DNA of 64,000 bases from assembly GCF_026385475.1 (NCBI RefSeq), contig NZ_JANIDW010000001.1:806001-870000 (forward strand), read 5' to 3'. The DNA is from Bombella saccharophila (GTDB taxonomy: Bacteria > Pseudomonadota > Alphaproteobacteria > Acetobacterales > Acetobacteraceae). The notes under the pieces are model-generated. The model was given only the letters and a program-made list of their open reading frames with translations. It was not told where the DNA came from and made no database searches. The translations under genes and the position numbers were made by a program. Positions 1-10,094 of the stretch are shown here, in pieces. How positions within the stretch are numbered: the stretch's first letter is position 1; the number at the start of each line of letters is the position of its first letter.

Positions 1-1
1 G

Positions 2-1777
2 GATGTCGTACCAGAAACCAACAACATCTTCATGTTTGCTGTCTCGCGCGCAAGTTACATCATCCTTGGTGTTTTATGTGAGGCATTTATCGGCCTGCTT
101 TTTGCTTTTAATCAGGACCATCTTGCCCATATCAGCGTTCGCCAAAAGCTGGAATCCGCTCTCTCTTTAGTGGGTGACACGCTTTATCACATTATCCGGC
201 AAGATAGCGGCGCTCTCACCGAGGCACGCAAATTATTTGGCACTATCCTATCTATCAATGACCAAATCGAATTTTCCGAGCTCGAAATGGGGGCTCATGG
301 TCATGAAGGCGACCACGCCCGTGCCGCATTAGCAGCCGTCTCCGCCCTCTTATCGCGCAGCTTCGGCATGGCAACCCGTTTGGAATTATTATCCTCTAAT
401 CATAAAGACTTTGACACAGTCATTATGGCCTTTACGCAGTTCTTACAGCATTTTTCCAAACGCTTACCTCAAGAGGAGGAAATCGCAGAACTCCTTGCAG
501 AACTCCAGCATCTCAGAGACCTCTGCCGCCGTTATGCAACGCCTCACCGTCGCACAACACTCCCAAGTGCCAATCCCTCCATAACGGGAGAAAACAGCTT
601 TATCACCAACTCCGATCTTGATGAGCGCATTCTCTTTTCCTCTCTAGGGGATCTCATTGGTGATCTTGAAGAGGCCATTACCGAATATCATGCCAGTACT
701 CATACAATTCGTGGTGATCATTTCCAATTCCAACGTCATACACACCATGATGGACGGCTTGCCTTTAATAATGGCTTTAGAGCAGCATTGGCCGTCTTAG
801 TTACCTCCTTTATTTACGAAGTAACAGCATGGCCAAATGGCAATACACTTATAAGTATTACCGCCTTAATTTGTGGCCTTTTTGCTACGAAGGAAGACCC
901 TGTATTAGGGACTGTCAAATTCCTAAAAGGCTTGGCTGTAGCCTGGTGTGTAGCGTGGCTGCTCTGCTTTGCCTTTATCCCGATGGTCACAACTTATGAG
1001 CCCCTTATCATTATCCTCTCTATCGCGATGATGCTCGGCGGACTCGCCCGTGCCAACCCCAAAACAGCCCCTGCGGCTGCGGCTTATAATCTCCTCATGC
1101 CCTTAATGTTGGGGATCCAAAACCATCATATTATTGATGAATCAAAGTTCTATAATACGACCTTGGCAATTATGCTCTCGGGCGTTACAGCGGTTTTGAT
1201 CTTTCGCAGCATTCTTCCCTTTAATCGCAAGGCCGAAGCCTTCCGCCTACGCCGTGCCACATTGCGCGAGCTCCGTAATCTTGCCAGCTTAAACAGCACG
1301 CCTCAAATCAGCACATGGATCGGCCATAACACGGACCGTTTCTCACGCTTGCTTCGCCACGCTACGGCCATCACTCCACTTGTAGAAGCTGGCATACAGG
1401 GGACATTAGCTACCCTTACCTTAGGGCTAAATATCATTCGCCTTCGCGGTTTGCTCAATCGTGAATATTTACCCGAAAGCGCGCGCCGGCCTATTACGCT
1501 TGTTCTCTATTACATCGAACATTCATCCCGCCGGCATGACCGCGCCGCCCGTCTGACCCGTGCGGCCATTCGCCGCCTCCGCGAGCTTGATACACAAGAC
1601 CATGAGGCCATCATTCGGCTAGAAATCACCCGCGCCTTGACCCATCTTGTCGTCATTGAATACACATTGCGTACTAATGAGAACTTTCTTGATGCGAGCG
1701 AGCCTTTCCGCGGGGAAGGTCCCATTATCACACCTCCCCCTCAACCGCCAACATTGCAAGAATTAGAAAGCACCTAA
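2..1777 (+). CDS. FUSC-family inner-membrane transporter, 5'-truncated by window edge
   Basis: The reading frame is open from base 2, with residues DVVPETNNIF before the first ATG at 32, so the true start lies upstream of the window and 591 C-terminal residues are visible. Hydrophobic segments occur near the visible start and as a cluster of about five around residues 250-400, including stretches rich in LITALICGLFA and LSIAMMLGGLARA, followed by a long cytoplasmic C-terminal domain rich in Arg and Leu. This layout of two membrane blocks separated by soluble regions fits the FUSC / AaeB family, known for efflux of aromatic acids such as fusaric or p-hydroxybenzoic acid. The substrate here is unknown. 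It is followed after 5 bp by a glycosyltransferase, probably co-transcribed. Confidence 0.75.
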   Translation, partial: DVVPETNNIFMFAVSRASYIILGVLCEAFIGLLFAFNQDHLAHISVRQKLESALSLVGDTLYHIIRQDSGALTEARKLFGTILSINDQIEFSELEMGAHGHEGDHARAALAAVSALLSRSFGMATRLELLSSNHKDFDTVIMAFTQFLQHFSKRLPQEEEIAELLAELQHLRDLCRRYATPHRRTTLPSANPSITGENSFITNSDLDERILFSSLGDLIGDLEEAITEYHASTHTIRGDHFQFQRHTHHDGRLAFNNGFRAALAVLVTSFIYEVTAWPNGNTLISITALICGLFATKEDPVLGTVKFLKGLAVAWCVAWLLCFAFIPMVTTYEPLIIILSIAMMLGGLARANPKTAPAAAAYNLLMPLMLGIQNHHIIDESKFYNTTLAIMLSGVTAVLIFRSILPFNRKAEAFRLRRATLRELRNLASLNSTPQISTWIGHNTDRFSRLLRHATAITPLVEAGIQGTLATLTLGLNIIRLRGLLNREYLPESARRPITLVLYYIEHSSRRHDRAARLTRAAIRRLRELDTQDHEAIIRLEITRALTHLVVIEYTLRTNENFLDASEPFRGEGPIITPPPQPPTLQELEST

Positions 1778-1782
1778 CGATT

Positions 1783-2892
1783 ATGAAAATCCATTATCTC
1801 GTCACAAGCTTAGAGACAGGCGGGGCTGAGTTTGCCATTCCTGACATCGTTCATGCCCTTAAAACCTATGGGCATCATGTTGATGTCACCGCATGTGAAC
1901 CCCGCGATATGGGAGCCGCCCCGTATCTTGATCGCGCAGGCATCCCATATCGACTACTTGGGACAAAAAGGCGGCCTTTCCTCCTCACGCTCTTGCGTAT
2001 TTTACGCTTACTCCGCAAAGACCGCCCTGATATTATTTGGACCTCCCTAAGCCGCGCTACGTTACTCGGCCAACTTGCGGGGAAAATCCTCTCCATCCCC
2101 GTTGTGAGTTGGAAGAATAGTGCAAGCATCCGTTTTACCACGACAGCAGGGCGGCCCATCACACGGTTATGGGTGGCGGATTCCCCTTATGTTGCACAAT
2201 TTTTACAGGATGTTATGAAGATTCCTCCAGCAAAAATAACATGCTGGCCACTTTATATTGCTGCGCCTAACAGCCATCCAGCCCCGCAATGGGATGGCAC
2301 AACACCGCTGCATATTGGCACTACAGGCCGCTTACATGAGGTTAAAAATTATCCCCTCTTGATTGAAGGCCTTGCCCTCTTCCGTCGGCGTTACCCACAA
2401 TGGGCCGACCATATCCGCCTCTCCTTTGCCGGAGATGGCCCCCAACATGCCGAGTTGGAAAGCCTCATCAAAACATATGGGCTTCAACACCATGTGTTTC
2501 TTTTAGGCTTTCAAACAAATGTCACGTCTTTCCTCAAGACACTCCATCTTTATACGCAACCCTCACGCTATGAGGGCATGTGCCTTGCCGCGCATGAAGC
2601 CATGAATATGAGCCTCCCTGTCATTGCCACACCAGTGGGGGAAATGCGTCATAGCGTCCAACCCGGTAAAACGGGGTTTATCCTCCAGCCTGACCATATC
2701 CCAGAAACATTCTGTGAGACCTTAGCAGAGATATTCCAACACCCTGAAGAACTGCACCGCTATGGCATAGCCGCTAAAAGCTATATTGATGCACATTATA
2801 GCCGAGACGCCTTCATGCGGCGATGTGGAACGATTGTTGAAAGACTGGCGCAGATGACTGGCATAAAGACATTGGAGAATACTCCATCATGA
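1783..2892 (+). CDS. Glycosyltransferase family 4 protein
   Basis: 369 residues with the two-Rossmann GT-B layout. The N-terminal half starts MKIHYLVTSLETGGAE, the usual acceptor-side opening of GT4 enzymes. The C-terminal half carries TTGRLHEVKNYPLLIEG (about residue 185), FAGDGPQHAEL and the nucleotide-sugar binding E-x7-E motif EGMCLAAHE (E264 and E272). The family transfers sugars from nucleotide donors with retention of configuration; donor and acceptor cannot be read from the sequence. It lies 5 bp after the FUSC gene and its stop overlaps the next start by ATGA, so the three genes are probably one transcript although their functions look unrelated. Confidence 0.85.
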   Translation: MKIHYLVTSLETGGAEFAIPDIVHALKTYGHHVDVTACEPRDMGAAPYLDRAGIPYRLLGTKRRPFLLTLLRILRLLRKDRPDIIWTSLSRATLLGQLAGKILSIPVVSWKNSASIRFTTTAGRPITRLWVADSPYVAQFLQDVMKIPPAKITCWPLYIAAPNSHPAPQWDGTTPLHIGTTGRLHEVKNYPLLIEGLALFRRRYPQWADHIRLSFAGDGPQHAELESLIKTYGLQHHVFLLGFQTNVTSFLKTLHLYTQPSRYEGMCLAAHEAMNMSLPVIATPVGEMRHSVQPGKTGFILQPDHIPETFCETLAEIFQHPEELHRYGIAAKSYIDAHYSRDAFMRRCGTIVERLAQMTGIKTLENTPS

Positions 2893-3737
2893 CAAAACTC
2901 TGCCGCTATGGCCTCCTCGGCTCTGAAAAACCCGGATTAATTGATAGCTCTGGCACAATACGAGACCTCTCCGGCTTTTGGGATGATGTAACACCAGAGC
3001 ACCTCTCTCCCCACTCCCTTGCCCAACTAGCGAAGATTGATACAGCGACCTTGCCACTTGTGGAGGGCTCTCCACGGTTCGGCGTACCTGTTAGTCATGT
3101 TTCTAAATGTGTTTGCATTGGCCTAAACTATGCTGACCACGCCGAAGAAGCCGGTCTTCCCATCCCGCAAGAGCCAATCGTCTTTCTAAAAGCTCCTTCT
3201 GCCCTTTGTGGTGCTTATGATGATAAGCCCATTCCCCCCCATGCCGCACAGATGGATTGGGAGGTGGAGCTAGGCATCATCATCGGCAGCACGGCACGCT
3301 ATGTGACAGAAGCGGACGCTTTGAACTATGTGGCAGGATACTGCATCATCAATGACGTGTCAGAACGCAGCTTCCAAATGCAATCCTCACAATGGGACAA
3401 AGGCAAAGGCTGCGATAATTTCGGACCTGTTGGTCCCTATCTCGTCACGGCTGATGAACTTGCCGAGCCACAGCAACTCCATCTCTGGCTAGATGTGAAT
3501 GGCACACGCCGGCAAGATGGCTCGACAGCGACTATGATTTTCTCCGTCAGGCAGATTATCGCCTATCTCAGCCGGTACATGACCCTCCTCCCCGGCGACA
3601 TCATCGCCACTGGCACCCCACCCGGCGTGGGGATGGGGCACAAGCCACCCCTTTGGCTGCAAGAAGGTGATGAAATACGACTTGGTATTGAAGGGCTGGG
3701 CGAGCAAAAACAAACACTAATACGGTGGCGGCAATGA
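2889..3737 (+). CDS. Fumarylacetoacetate hydrolase (FAH) family protein
   Basis: 282 residues. The C-terminal three quarters match the FAH / 2-hydroxyhepta-2,4-diene-1,7-dioate isomerase fold: metal ligands in EVE (E125, E127) and ND (D156), then KGCDNFGPVGP and ATGTPPGVG at about residues 240-248. Members hydrolyse or decarboxylate 2,4-diketo acids or act as acylpyruvases or ureidoglycolate lyases; the substrate cannot be decided here. The start is fixed by a 4-bp ATGA overlap with the glycosyltransferase stop. A GC-rich stem-loop straddles the stop codon. Confidence 0.85.
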   Translation: MTKLCRYGLLGSEKPGLIDSSGTIRDLSGFWDDVTPEHLSPHSLAQLAKIDTATLPLVEGSPRFGVPVSHVSKCVCIGLNYADHAEEAGLPIPQEPIVFLKAPSALCGAYDDKPIPPHAAQMDWEVELGIIIGSTARYVTEADALNYVAGYCIINDVSERSFQMQSSQWDKGKGCDNFGPVGPYLVTADELAEPQQLHLWLDVNGTRRQDGSTATMIFSVRQIIAYLSRYMTLLPGDIIATGTPPGVGMGHKPPLWLQEGDEIRLGIEGLGEQKQTLIRWRQ

Positions 3738-3750
3738 AAACACCGCCACC
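3724..3750 (+). terminator. Stem-loop at end of FAH gene, possible terminator
   Basis: GGTGGCGG (3724-3731) pairs perfectly with CCGCCACC (3743-3750) around an 11-nt loop that contains the stop codon. There is no T-run after it, so it is either a Rho-dependent end or an mRNA 3'-stabilising hairpin. Confidence 0.35.
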
Positions 3751-3883
3751 ATCCTCGTGAATATGGAGCATCAATTTCACAATACCGGGAGGAACAAGAA
3801 TCATATTATATTGCTGATCCTCGGCACGTGAAGCTGAAACAATTTATGATCTTATTTTTCAACACAATATTATCTGTTTTATA

Positions 3884-4918
3884 TCACAGCTTCTTTAACT
3901 TCTTCTGTGCATCTATATTACCCATAGATGCTGCTTTACGAAGCCAATTTGCCGCTACATGCACATCCCGCCTTGTTGAATGTTCTTCTAGATATATAAG
4001 CCCCAAAGTATAAGCCGCAACATCATCACCTTGTGCAGCGGCACTTTCCAAATAGGCTATCGCCGTATCGAGGTCTTGCCACCCCCAATAGATTGTCCCC
4101 AGTTTAGTTTGGGCAGGGGCGTAACCTGCCTCGGCGGCTTTTTTATACCACGCTAAAGCGGTATCTTCATCGCGCTTCACGCCCTGCTTATTCTCATAAG
4201 CCAAACCTATATCATAGGCTGCCGCTGCACTACCTTGCTTCTCTGCTTTTTGGAACAGCGCAAACGCCTTTGCATAATCACGCAGGACACCATGGCCATC
4301 CCTATAAAGCTCTCCAAGCTTTGCTAACGCCAAGTCATCATCTTGAGCTGCGGCCTTTTGATACCATTTTAAAGCTTCGTTATAATCTTGGGGAACGCCC
4401 TGCCCGTACTCGTATAATAACCCAATATTATATTGGGCCACTGAATCATCTTGCTCTGCGGCCTTCCGATACCATTCTAAGGCCTTGCCATAATCTTGAG
4501 GAACACCCCGCCCCAACCGGTATAACGTCCCAAGCCCCTCTTGGGCTGTAACATCATCTTCAACAGCCGCCTTCTGGTACCACATGGCAGCTTTTGCGTA
4601 ATCTTGAGGCACACCTATGCCTTGATCGTAAAACTCACCCATCTTCGATTGAGACGGCACATCACCTTGATCTGCCGCCTTTTTATACCATTCAGCCGCT
4701 CTTACTTCATCCTGTGCAACACTTATCCCAAAAAGATAAGCGTTCCCCATGACACTCTGAGCACTTGCATTGCCATGCTCTGCCTTATTGAAAATAACAA
4801 ACATGCCCGGGTCTCGCGGGTCTATATTAGGATTCTGCTTAGACTTCGCACATCCAGCATGGCTTAAAGAGACCATAACCGTGGCTGATAATACAGTTAG
4901 AATGATGCGCATCTTCAT
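3884..4918 (-). CDS. Sel1-repeat (TPR-like) exported protein
   Basis: 344 residues from the ATG at 4918, chosen because AGGGAG lies 7 nt upstream; a longer frame starting at 4972 has no comparable site. The N-terminus MKMRIILTVLSATVMVSLSHAGC is a signal peptide with a possible but imperfect lipobox (HAGC, Cys23). Eight Sel1-type repeats of about 36 residues follow, each with the pattern A-x-x-x-[LIM]-G-x-x-Y followed by W[YL]xKAA, the second to fourth being nearly identical (GVPQDY in each); a ninth is partial. Sel1 repeats form alpha-solenoids for protein-protein contacts in the periplasm or outer membrane. No partner is evident, and the gene stands alone between a convergent hydrolase and tRNA-Ser. 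Confidence 0.85.
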   Translation of the reverse strand: MKMRIILTVLSATVMVSLSHAGCAKSKQNPNIDPRDPGMFVIFNKAEHGNASAQSVMGNAYLFGISVAQDEVRAAEWYKKAADQGDVPSQSKMGEFYDQGIGVPQDYAKAAMWYQKAAVEDDVTAQEGLGTLYRLGRGVPQDYGKALEWYRKAAEQDDSVAQYNIGLLYEYGQGVPQDYNEALKWYQKAAAQDDDLALAKLGELYRDGHGVLRDYAKAFALFQKAEKQGSAAAAYDIGLAYENKQGVKRDEDTALAWYKKAAEAGYAPAQTKLGTIYWGWQDLDTAIAYLESAAAQGDDVAAYTLGLIYLEEHSTRRDVHVAANWLRKAASMGNIDAQKKLKKL

Positions 4919-5009
4919 CCTGCAGCTCCCTAAACTCTGCTGTACAAGCAGCAACCTGCCCGAGACTAGCACCTTCTATAATGATTCATATGTGAAAAAT
5001 ATGAAATCT

Positions 5010-5099
5010 TGGCGGAGAGAGAGGGATTCGAACCCTCGGAACGCTTGCACGCTCAACGGTTTTCGAGACCGCCCCAATCGACCACTCTGGCACCTCTCC
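5010..5099 (-). tRNA. tRNA-Ser (anticodon CGA)
   Basis: A 90-nt minus-strand cloverleaf. Acceptor GGAGAGG pairs with TCTCTCC, discriminator G and an encoded CCA. Anticodon loop CTCGAAA is held by a GCGGT/ACCGT stem and reads UCG codons. A long variable arm follows, diagnostic of class II tRNA-Ser, then the T-arm GAGGGTTCGAATCCCTC. Confidence 0.95.
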
Positions 5100-5230
5100 G
5101 GGGCTTGGGAATTCACTAGGTAAAGACCTACGCCACTCCCTGTAATAATGTGCGTTATGGCGATTTTTCTCTTATATGACAAGAGGGGACATAAAGAGCA
5201 AACACACCGCCCCTTTCTAGCCGTTTTTTA

Positions 5231-5259
5231 TTGACGAACACGCAGAGAAAGAGTAAGCA
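5231..5259 (+). promoter_or_regulatory. Weak candidate promoter for rplU-rpmA
   Basis: The 297-bp space between tRNA-Ser and rplU contains TTGACG (5231-5236) followed at 17 bp by TAAGCA (5254-5259). The -35 is good and the -10 is poor. It would give a leader of about 130 nt; I see no recognisable ribosomal-protein autoregulatory fold in it. Confidence 0.25.
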
Positions 5260-5396
5260 AACCCCCTGTTCCCGTAGTTCTGCGCGTCATGCCATGGGCT
5301 GGGTGAACCAATGAAAAAAAGCGAGCGGGCCTGCCAGACCTACAAAGCTAGGGAGGCTAAGGGCCAGAGGCTTCGGTAACATAAAGAGAGTTTTGC

Positions 5397-5711
5397 ATGT
5401 TTGCAGTCATCCGCACGGGCGGGAAACAATATCGCGTTGCTAAAGACGCTATCTTGAAGGTCGAAAAGCTAGAGGCTGAGGCTGGTAGCACAGTGACCTT
5501 CTCCGATGTTCTTATGGTTGGTGGTGAAGGCAGCACCAAGGTTGGGGCTCCGCTGGTCGAGGGTGCTAGTGTTACCGCTGAGGTTGTTGCCCAAGATCGC
5601 TTGCCAACGGTCATCATCTTCAAAAAACGCCGCCGTCAGAATAGCCGCCGTAAGAATGGCCATCGCCAGCCGGTAACTGTTCTGCGTATTACCGCAATCA
5701 ACGCCGCGTAA
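5397..5711 (+). CDS. rplU: 50S ribosomal protein L21
   Basis: 104 residues, the family's normal length. It starts [14 protein letters not shown], the conserved L21 opening, and has a basic C-terminal rRNA-binding stretch ([17 protein letters not shown]). L21 binds 23S rRNA in the large subunit. Start ATG follows AAAGAGAG. The order rplU-rpmA-obg is the conserved bacterial arrangement and supports the call. Confidence 0.97.
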   Translation: MFAVIRTGGKQYRVAKDAILKVEKLEAEAGSTVTFSDVLMVGGEGSTKVGAPLVEGASVTAEVVAQDRLPTVIIFKKRRRQNSRRKNGHRQPVTVLRITAINAA

Positions 5712-5740
5712 CTTCGCCCGTTCTTTAAGGAGACACAGTC

Positions 5741-7116
<1,376 letters not shown>

Positions 7117-7122
7117 ACCTTT

Positions 7123-7160
7123 AAAGGGAGGGATGCCTTCATCCCAACGCCCTCCCCTTT
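7123..7160. terminator. Bidirectional terminator between obg and lutC
   Basis: AAAGGGAGGG (7123-7132) pairs with CCCTCCCCTTT (7150-7160) with one bulge, and an inner GGGATG/CATCCC hairpin can also form. It lies between two convergent genes with only 48 bp between their stops. Confidence 0.65.
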
Positions 7161-7164
7161 ATCG

Positions 7165-7770
7165 CTACGCCCATATAACCGAAAGGCTACGCACGCCTTG
7201 TGCGCCGCGGATTAAGACCCCTTCAATATCCGCTGTGGCAGAAGGACCGGACATTAACACGCCATACCCTGCTGTACGGAACTCCGAACGTTCCCGGTAG
7301 GCATTATGCATGTTCCCGACCAACTCATCTTTGGCGAGCAGAACAACCAAATGCTGTGCAAGATGGACATCTGCGAGATGGTCCTTCAACTCCACTTCGC
7401 TAAGGAAGATACCGCCCATCTCCGCCACGCCAAAGGCTGCACGCACCACCATAACATCCACTGTATCTGCCTCTTGGTGCGTGGTGAGGTCCTCTATTCG
7501 TAACGTGCCTTTTACTTCAGGCACAGCGGTGCAGAGATTACGCCGTTTAGGGAAAGCACGCGCAATCGCTGCCTCCACCGTCTCACCATCTTGGCGATGA
7601 ATCATCTGCCCGCCCATCAAAGCAAGATTGGATTCAAAACGCTCCGGGCTAGCATCTTGGTCACCCAGCATCACAATGGGAGGCAAAGGGTAAGCCTCCT
7701 CCGCAGGGGACTTCACCGCCCGTAAACGACTAAGAATGACATCACGCGCGCTCATAGCCTTATCACTCAT
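7165..7770 (-). CDS. lutC: LutC/YkgG-type lactate utilisation protein (LUD domain)
   Basis: 201 residues from the ATG at 7770, which overlaps the lutB stop by ATGA and has AGGAGGGG upstream; an upstream in-frame extension is not needed. The single LUD domain includes VAEMGGIFLSE, the LutC-type glycine-rich loop. LutC works with LutA and LutB in the iron-sulfur L-lactate dehydrogenase that converts L-lactate to pyruvate. Last gene of lutABC. Confidence 0.9.
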   Translation of the reverse strand: MSDKAMSARDVILSRLRAVKSPAEEAYPLPPIVMLGDQDASPERFESNLALMGGQMIHRQDGETVEAAIARAFPKRRNLCTAVPEVKGTLRIEDLTTHQEADTVDVMVVRAAFGVAEMGGIFLSEVELKDHLADVHLAQHLVVLLAKDELVGNMHNAYRERSEFRTAGYGVLMSGPSATADIEGVLIRGAQGVRSLSVIWA

Positions 7771-9179
7771 GATGATGTCCCCTCCTGCGCGGTAGTCTCT
7801 TTCTTTAAACGGTTCTTTTTGTACCAACTATGGAATGTCTCCTTCACCGGGTGAGGGAGCTCGCGATGTTTTCCCCATGGGTTCAAATAATTATACAGCA
7901 CAAAACGCGGCATAGTTTTTAAAGCCACCTCTGTGCCGCTAATGGAGAGGCGATATAATTTCGGCTGGGATAATAACCGCCCGGCCATCTTCATAATTTC
8001 CTTTTTCACAAAAGGAATCTCATGCCGCTCGGCTAAAATACGCCGCCATTTATAAAGCTGGTCGTGAATATCAATCTTCACCGGGCATACATTCGTGCAG
8101 CTTCCATTCATCGTGGAGGCAAAGGGAAGTGTGCTAAACTTCTTCGCATTAAACGTAGGGTCGATAATCGCCCCGATAGGGCCAGAATAAACCGCACCAT
8201 AAGACTGCCCACCAGAGCGCCGGTAAACGGGACAGGTGTTCATACACGCCCCACAGCGAATACATTTGAGCGAGGACCAAAAATCCTCCATCCCCAACCG
8301 TTCTGAACGGCCATTATCCACAAGGATGACATGCATCTCCCCGCCCTTCTTCGGCTTACGGAAATGCGTTGTATATTGCGTAATGGGTGAGCCAAGCGCG
8401 CTGCGGGATAATAAGCGTATAAACACGCCTAAATCCTCCATCCGCGGCACAAGCCGCTCAATCCCTAATGTCGCGATGTGCAGATTCGGCAAATTCGCAC
8501 TTAAATCCGCATTGCCTTCATTAGTACACACCACAAAACTCCCTGTCTCTGCGACAAGGAAGTTCCCCCCCGTCATGCCTGTATCGCCACTCAGCAAAAC
8601 GGGGCGCGCTGCATTGCGTTGTGCCTCTGCCAAAGCGTGAGGGTCATCAATCGCAGGGTCTGTGTGGTAATGTTTAGCAAAAACCTTCGCAACATCTTTG
8701 GTAAGCTTCTGTACCGCGGGGACCACCACATGGCTAGGCAACTGATTATCCAACTGTTGGATGCGCTCGCCGAGGTCTGTCTCCGTAACGGTAATGCCTT
8801 TAGGCTCCAAATATTCGCGCATTTCACATTCATCGGTAATCATCGACTTACTTTTGATGATGGATGAATGACCATGCGCCTTGAGGATGCCCTCTACGAT
8901 GCGGTTATGCTCTGCCCCATCGCGTGCCCAATGGACGTGAATCCCATTCTTTTTTGCATTCTGCTCAAATTGCTCCAAATAATGCGGCAAATGGGCGAGT
9001 GTATGCTCTTTAAGCCGGGATGCTTGTTGGCGCAGCTCCTGCCATTCTGGCAGCTCGTGCATTTGTTCATCCCGTTTCTGCCGCATCCCCCAGAGACGTT
9101 CATCGTGAAAAATGCGATGCAGATCATCCTTTAAAAACTCAGCCGCCAATGAGGCATGCGGGACTGGCTTCTCCCTCAT
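7767..9179 (-). CDS. lutB: LutB/YkgF-type iron-sulfur lactate utilisation protein
   Basis: 470 residues. The N-terminal LUD domain includes TGGNFLVAETGSFV. A ferredoxin-like domain follows, with C306-x2-C309-x2-C312-x3-C316-P and a second group C361-x3-C365-P, ligands for 4Fe-4S clusters. A short C-terminal LutB region follows. It carries electrons in the LutABC L-lactate oxidase system in the cytoplasm. Start overlaps the lutA stop by ATGA and the stop overlaps lutC, so the three are translationally coupled. Confidence 0.95.
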   Translation of the reverse strand: MREKPVPHASLAAEFLKDDLHRIFHDERLWGMRQKRDEQMHELPEWQELRQQASRLKEHTLAHLPHYLEQFEQNAKKNGIHVHWARDGAEHNRIVEGILKAHGHSSIIKSKSMITDECEMREYLEPKGITVTETDLGERIQQLDNQLPSHVVVPAVQKLTKDVAKVFAKHYHTDPAIDDPHALAEAQRNAARPVLLSGDTGMTGGNFLVAETGSFVVCTNEGNADLSANLPNLHIATLGIERLVPRMEDLGVFIRLLSRSALGSPITQYTTHFRKPKKGGEMHVILVDNGRSERLGMEDFWSSLKCIRCGACMNTCPVYRRSGGQSYGAVYSGPIGAIIDPTFNAKKFSTLPFASTMNGSCTNVCPVKIDIHDQLYKWRRILAERHEIPFVKKEIMKMAGRLLSQPKLYRLSISGTEVALKTMPRFVLYNYLNPWGKHRELPHPVKETFHSWYKKNRLKKETTAQEGTSS

Positions 9180-9919
9180 GAGCGCGCTCCATTAAGAATA
9201 TCAGCAATATGAATAAAGCGGATTGGCACGCCATTGCGCTCCGCACAGCCTTGTTGGTGCATCATGCAAGATGTATCGGCAGAGACGATATATTCCGCCC
9301 CCGCATTATGGTGATCGTTCACTTTATCCAACCCCATCCGTGCTGAGACGGCTTCCTCCGTTACGGAATATGTGCCGCCAAAACCACAACATTCATCAGG
9401 GCGTTTCGGTGTTGCGAAGGAAATACCCTTCACCGCAGAAAGTAACGTCTTAGGTTTGGAGAAGAACGGCTCGCCCAACTCGGACATGCTAGCCGTACGC
9501 AAAGCACGTAATGTTGCACAACTATTATGCAGCCCCACTTTGTGAGGAAACTCTGCCCAAGGGAACTCCCGCACCCGCAGCACATCATGAATGAACTCTA
9601 CAAGCTCATACGTATTTTGCCGCACATGACGGACCTCATCAGTCTGCTCAATCGCATCAAAATTCTCACGAATATGATGAACACAGCTCCCAGATGGAGC
9701 CACAATCATATCATATTTAGCGAAATTGCGGACAAAGAGCGCTTCTGTCTCTTTCGCATCACGATTGCATCCAGAGTTCGCCATAGGCTGACCACAACAG
9801 GTTTGGTCCATAGGATACTCAACATCCTGCCCCAATTTCTCTAGCAACTCCAACGTTGCGATGCCTGTTTTGGGAAAGAATACATCTATATAACAAGGAA
9901 TAAATAAGCCAATTTTCAT
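9176..9919 (-). CDS. lutA: LutA/YkgE-type lactate utilisation protein (CCG domains)
   Basis: 247 residues with two cysteine-rich CCG domains, TCCGQPMANSGC near residue 40 and ECCGFGGTYSV near 175, as in heterodisulfide-reductase-like subunits. It is the first gene of lutABC. ATG at 9919 has AGGG 9 nt upstream. The leader contains the palindrome CCTACGATAGG (about 9930-9940) and a tandem AATCCT repeat, possible regulator sites, but I see no lutR-type regulator next to it. Confidence 0.93.
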   Translation of the reverse strand: MKIGLFIPCYIDVFFPKTGIATLELLEKLGQDVEYPMDQTCCGQPMANSGCNRDAKETEALFVRNFAKYDMIVAPSGSCVHHIRENFDAIEQTDEVRHVRQNTYELVEFIHDVLRVREFPWAEFPHKVGLHNSCATLRALRTASMSELGEPFFSKPKTLLSAVKGISFATPKRPDECCGFGGTYSVTEEAVSARMGLDKVNDHHNAGAEYIVSADTSCMMHQQGCAERNGVPIRFIHIADILNGARS

Positions 9920-10036
9920 AATAATTTACCCTACGATAGGTAGAATAAATCATCAATAAAACAAAATGTTATCAATCCTAATCCTTTACAGGACAATCAA
10001 CTAATAATCACTCTCATCTATACTGACCCTCTTATG

Positions 10037-10063
10037 AAAAAAGGGGACGTTCATCACGCCCCC
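10037..10063 (-). terminator. Rho-independent terminator after alsS
   Basis: On the minus strand GGGGGCGT pairs with ACGTCCCC (one G-U pair) around loop GATGA, followed by TTTTTT. It closes the alsD-alsS operon upstream of lutA. Confidence 0.8.
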
Positions 10064-10094
10064 CTCTCCTCACGACCTAATAAAAGGCTACCTC

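Noticed and set aside
4270-4867. Open frames antisense to the Sel1-repeat gene
   Set aside because: They mirror the repeat periodicity of the real gene and carry no independent features.
5100-5396. Ribosomal-protein L21 leader structure
   Set aside because: No conserved leader fold could be recognised by eye; only a weak promoter candidate is kept.
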